This document shows positions 60,325 through 64,000 of a stretch of DNA of 64,000 nucleotides, one piece after another. This stretch comes from Anaeramoeba flamelloides (lineage: Eukaryota > Metamonada > Anaeramoebidae). A model generated the notes under the pieces. That model had not been told where the DNA came from and did not search any database. It saw only the letters and a program-made list of their open reading frames with translations. The stretch lies in contig JANTQA010000023.1 in NCBI GenBank assembly GCA_027625915.1, positions 16,988,001-17,052,000 on the forward strand, given 5' to 3'. The position numbers were made by a program, and so were the translations under genes. Position 1 is the first letter of the stretch; every line of letters starts with the position of its first letter.

Positions 60325-60687
60325 ATGGCACTTGGTATCCCATTAAAATTACTTCACGAAAGCGAAGGCTTTGTTGTAACTGTTGAATTAAAAAACAATG
60401 AGATCTATCGTGGGCATCTTGTTCAAGGAGAAGACAATATGAACATGGAGCTTATCAACGTTACATTAGTTTCCACAAACGGACAGTCGTCTACTCTTGA
60501 GAAGGTTTATATCAGGGGATCTCTTGTAAAGTTTATCGTGACTCCGAGCTTTTTAGAGAATAGCCCGATTTTTTTTACTTCGAAAGAGGGGAAAGGGAAA
60601 GGAGAAGGTCTACGTAGAGCAGGGCTGGAAAGAGGGGGTGGTAGAGGAAGAGGAAGAGGAAGAATGAGAAACATGAGGAAAAATTAG
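60325..60687 (+). CDS. SNRPD3: Small nuclear ribonucleoprotein SmD3
   Basis: A core Sm-ring subunit of the spliceosomal U1, U2, U4 and U5 snRNPs; it binds the uridine-rich Sm site together with SmB and the other Sm proteins. 120 aa, single exon. Sm1 motif: LLHESEGFVVTVELKNNEIY followed by RGHLVQGEDNMNMEL (human VLHEAEGHIVTCE..GEVYRGKLIEAEDNMN). Sm2 motif: VYIRGSLVKFIVTP (human VYIRGSKIRFLILP). The C-terminal RGGGRGRGRGRMRNMR is an arginine-glycine tail of the type dimethylated by PRMT5-class enzymes. The length is close to human 126 aa. The start ATG gives MALGIPLKLL, matching MSIGVPIKVL. Its presence agrees with the many introns in this window. Confidence 0.96.
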   Translation: MALGIPLKLLHESEGFVVTVELKNNEIYRGHLVQGEDNMNMELINVTLVSTNGQSSTLEKVYIRGSLVKFIVTPSFLENSPIFFTSKEGKGKGEGLRRAGLERGGGRGRGRGRMRNMRKN

Positions 60688-61567
60688 ATTAACCTCTTTT
60701 TTTTTTTTTATTTTATTTTTTTTTTGTTTGTTATTTTTTTTTCTTTTTTTTTATTCTTTTTTTAAAGAACCCAAAGCATTAAAAAAAATAACTAAACAAA
60801 ATTAACGTTTTATATTTTGAAGGTATATTTTCCCTCACCTTTAATTCCCATTTAGATTTTTTTTATTTTTTATGTACACCACATTCACTACATTTGTTAA
60901 TCCAATTTGTCTTACCACCAACACAACTCACAACAAAATTGAAAATTCATAAACAAAAGAAAATTCTTCAAAAGATAAGATAATTTCAATTCAATCTTTT
61001 TTGAATATCCATTATTTTAATCAGAGAAGGTTCTTGTCATTTTTACCAAAATCCTTGAATTAATAATAAGAAATTAACCATGATTTGATGTACACTGTCT
61101 TCAAAATAGTCCTATTTAATTCCAATTAATCTTTTGATCCTTTAATTTTTAGAAATACCCATTGTTCTTGAAGGACTATTCATATTTTGTGCTCTGTAGG
61201 GTTTTAAATATAATACCTTGTCAAAAAAAAATGATTTGAAATCTTGTTAATTTAAGGAAAAGTCAAAATATTGCAATTTACAGTTTTTTTTGGAATTTTG
61301 AATTAATAATTCAGGGAGCCCGTACATTTTTCCATTTTGAAAAATTTGAATTACAATAACCTTATTGAAAAATGATTTTTTAAGTGCCATGAGATATTAA
61401 AACTGAGAAACCAAAATACATTTCACTGCTCTATTTGTGAAAAGAAATATAAACCAAAGTAAACGAGAGTTGAATCATTAATTTTTGAATTTTTTTGAAC
61501 ATTTTATTTTTTGATTAAATTTTGGGTATGATTAAATTAGGTTTTGAATCTAGAAATTTGTTTAGTA
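60688..61567. other. Intergenic, SmD3 downstream
   Basis: T-rich 3' UTR-like sequence to about 60780, then AT-rich DNA. A single end related to the 6125-6650 inverted repeat lies near 61180 (GAAGGACTATTCATATTTTG). Nothing else supported. Confidence 0.5.
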
Positions 61568-62045
61568 CAGTGGTGTAAATAACCCATGTTGACAACCTTT
61601 AACCCATTACGAAAATTTTACTCGTGTTTTTTTTTCAGACTTGGGTATTGGAAGACCAGATTTCACTTATAGATTCTCGGTTCAGATCCAAATTGACTTT
61701 AGAGGTTAGACCTTTGAATAATCGAAATGGCACAATAATATTTAATGATTTTGTTTCAAAAATTTCATAATATTTACAACTTTTTTGAGATTAAATGATT
61801 TTTTTTTATAAAAATTCTAAAAAATGAAATTTTGCTCATTTTTTTGTCAAAAAATTACATTTTAATCTTCCAATATCTTCATAATTCTTTTTTAAAATTT
61901 ATTTAAAGAACCGAATTTCTTGTTTATATACTGTTGTCATACCATTGGTTTGTTTCTTTTATTTCTAGAGTCATCCAATGTTTTTTGCATGAGTTAAATT
62001 TTAGTAATGGGTTAAAATAAAAAACACCGGTTAGTTACACCACAG
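61568..62045. mobile_element. Tc1/mariner-type non-autonomous element
   Basis: 478 bp between TA dinucleotides. The left end CAGTGGTGTAAATAACCC and right end GGTTAGTTACACCACAG are inverted. Sub-terminal CCTTTAACCCATTACGAAAA pairs with TAGTAATGGGTTAAAA further in. Without a transposase frame it can only be mobilised in trans. The TA target and CAGTG start are characteristic of the superfamily. Confidence 0.7.
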
Positions 62046-62235
62046 TAGATGTTTGAAATTCATCAAGAACAAACCCAAAAAAAATAGGCACCCGTAGGTG
62101 TGTATTTTAAACAAATATATTGTTTTAGAAGAATAAACAGGATCGATCACCTTTCCAGATTAATTTTTTGAAATCAAGAATTAAAAAAAAAAGTTCAATC
62201 AAAATATATTTTCAAAGATTTGTTCTTTTCTTTAG

Positions 62236-62439
62236 GTTCTTAATTTGAATGAATCCAAACATGGAATTGCGTTGGAATTTTTCACTCCATTGCTATTGAT
62301 TATTATTTTACGAAACATTTTTTTTATAAAATTTGTATTCAAAATTCAATTTATAAGCAGTTTTATCAAACAAGCCAAAACAAAGAATATTGTTTCAAAG
62401 ATTAAAGTAAAGAGGTTGAAATTGTCTAAAAAAAATTAA
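62236..62439 (+). CDS. Possible terminal exon with a membrane segment
   Basis: After a TTTCTTTAG acceptor the frame VLNLNESKHGIALEFFTPLL continues through a hydrophobic stretch (LLLIIILRNIFFIKFVF) to a Lys-rich end (KIKVKRLKLSKKN) and TAA. The start of the segment has coding-like codons; the rest could be AT-driven. No family and no upstream exon recognised. Confidence 0.22.
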   Translation, partial: VLNLNESKHGIALEFFTPLLLIIILRNIFFIKFVFKIQFISSFIKQAKTKNIVSKIKVKRLKLSKKN

Positions 62440-64000
62440 AAAAAAAAAACTACAAAAAATTCAACTCCAAAAGTAAAATATAATATGTTAAAAAATTTCA
62501 ATAAGAATTCAGAATTATTTTGGGAGTTGTAATTTAATTGTAGATTAATAATTACCAAATCAAACCAAATTTGTAGAATAAAATTTTATTTATGAAGAGG
62601 AATTTTAAAAATATCATATTTTCTTGAATCTAAATTAGAATTAGATGAATCAAATTAAAATAGGATTTTTGAATTTCTTTTTGAAAAATCTTTAGAAACG
62701 TGAAGTAAATAGTTATTCAAAAATTTAAAGAAAAAAATTTTTCCATGAAAAATTAAAAATAAAATCAAATAAATAAGAAGTAATTCAATCAAATGTTTCA
62801 GATAAGATTAAGAAATAAATGATTTTTTTTTAATTTTTTCTTGATCATTTTTTTCTTTATTTTGATTTCATTTTTTTCGGTGGGTATTTAAATATATTAT
62901 ACTAGGATATCCTACCCTCGTGTTTATTAAAATATCAATGTATTTAGTTAAATAAATGAATTGGATAATTCAGTTTCAGAATAAATAGTAAAATGAAAAT
63001 TTGTATAATGTAAATACTTTCGTTAAAAAACATTTATTGATCCAAAAACTTTTTGGAAACTTGCTAACAAAACAAGAGAAATTTAAAATCATTTAATTGA
63101 TATTTTTGTAGTTCTCTCCAAATTATATCCAAGGAAATAGATACTATGGAAATAAATTATCTCGTGGTTGAAATTAATTTGCATAAAATTAGTATTATTG
63201 AAATTTTGATTTTCGGACTTTTTCATGATAAATTTTAAATTTTCTGAGTTTTAAAGGTTTTTATAAACGAAATTTAAAAAATAAACATAAATTTTTACAC
63301 AGAACAGAAATCATTTATGCAAAATTCTTTTATGTCTAGAAAGGTGTTGCTGGTGATAAAAGTAATATTTCAATAATGAAAAACAAGGTAAGTCTTTTGA
63401 GAATAGTTTTTTCTTTCTTACTTTGATCTTTATTGGATGCTAGAAATATAAATTCGAAGAATTTTGAATTACTATTTGATGAAAAAATATTTTTGTACCT
63501 TTTTTTCACATGTCTTGCCAATGATTCCAAACCTGAGTCTCATAATATCTCAAGTTTTTCAATTGATCTGAACTCAATATTAATTATAATATATTATTGC
63601 TAATATAATTTGCGATCTAACAAAACAAGTGAGGTAATCCAAAAATTAAACTGAAAAAAATAGAAAAGAAAAACAAAAGTAGAGAAATAGTTTGAAAAAT
63701 TGAAACTAAAATTTGACGAATTAAGAAAAATTGATTTGATCCAAACATATTGAAAAAGAAATTTAGGAGGAATTTGTCTAAAAAATCCCATAATTATTTT
63801 CATGCAAATTATCAAGTGAATCAAATTTTTGAAAAATAATTTATATCACTTAGCACCCCGGATTTGCCTAAATTTCATCAAGTTTTTTAAATTAGATTTA
63901 AAATGATATTGATCTACTAATATATTAATTTTCTTATTTGTCTTTAATCCAGATTTTAATTATAATAAAAAGTCAAAATAGTTCAAAGATAAAGTAGTTA
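62440..64000. other. Window end, mostly featureless
   Basis: AT-rich. On the minus strand near 63545-63340 an ATG (MRLRFGIIGKTCEKK) is followed by a GTACAA donor-like site, and an overlapping frame reads SGLESLARHVKKRYK. It may be the start of a gene, but I cannot confirm an exon structure. Confidence 0.35.

Noticed and set aside
1-64000. CRISPR arrays, bacterial operons, LTR elements or viral genes
   Set aside because: No direct-repeat/spacer array, no ribosome-binding-site-led gene strings, no long terminal repeats and no capsid-type frames were seen.

Overview
The window comes from an AT-rich nuclear genome of a unicellular eukaryote. The evidence is spliceosomal introns (GT..AG, often GTAAGT/GTATGT donors and TTTAG acceptors), a eukaryotic 5S rRNA gene, SmD3, RER1, a Furry homolog, a PP6 regulatory subunit and a PP2A methylesterase. 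Proteins are rich in Asn, Lys and Glu homopolymers. The mix of poly-Asn/poly-Glu tracts, a TRIM-type B-box protein and long transposon-filled introns suggests an amoeboid protist (an Anaeramoeba-like or other amoebozoan/metamonad genome). That assignment is inference. Stops look standard (TAA, TAG and TGA all used).

Layout. 1-4661: flank with weak gene remnants. 4662-19347 (+): four-exon Furry/Tao3/Mor2/PAG1 scaffold gene, about 3020 aa. Its first exons lie 5 kb upstream of the long reading frame and were recovered by splicing phase and homology; its 5 kb third intron holds a candidate antisense gene. 20536-20656 (+): 5S rRNA gene. 23149-24150 (-): protein phosphatase methylesterase 1. 25.3-28.7 kb: small inverted-repeat transposons, some nested in others. 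29609-37884 (+): split gene for a SAPS-domain (SIT4/PP6-associated) regulatory subunit; one intron carries an antisense APE-type LINE and another a TTAA-flanked transposon. 40721-47044 (-): RER1 with a 5.2 kb intron containing a candidate small gene on the other strand. 48765-53489 (-): 1574-aa B-box/coiled-coil protein ending in a ThuA/GATase1-like domain. 54.3-59.8 kb: transposon copies, a LINE fragment and an orphan terminal exon. 60325-60687 (+): SmD3. 61.6-62.0 kb: a Tc1/mariner-like element.

The genes do not form an operon. They are housekeeping or cell-architecture functions: NDR-kinase scaffold, PP2A/PP6 control, ER-Golgi retrieval and pre-mRNA splicing. The most distinctive features are the TRIM-to-ThuA fusion, the TTAA-flanked element family that keeps a CxxC peptide in two long copies, the nested small elements at 27-28.7 kb, and two candidate genes hidden inside introns of other genes. 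All family names come from recognising motifs by eye; no search was run.
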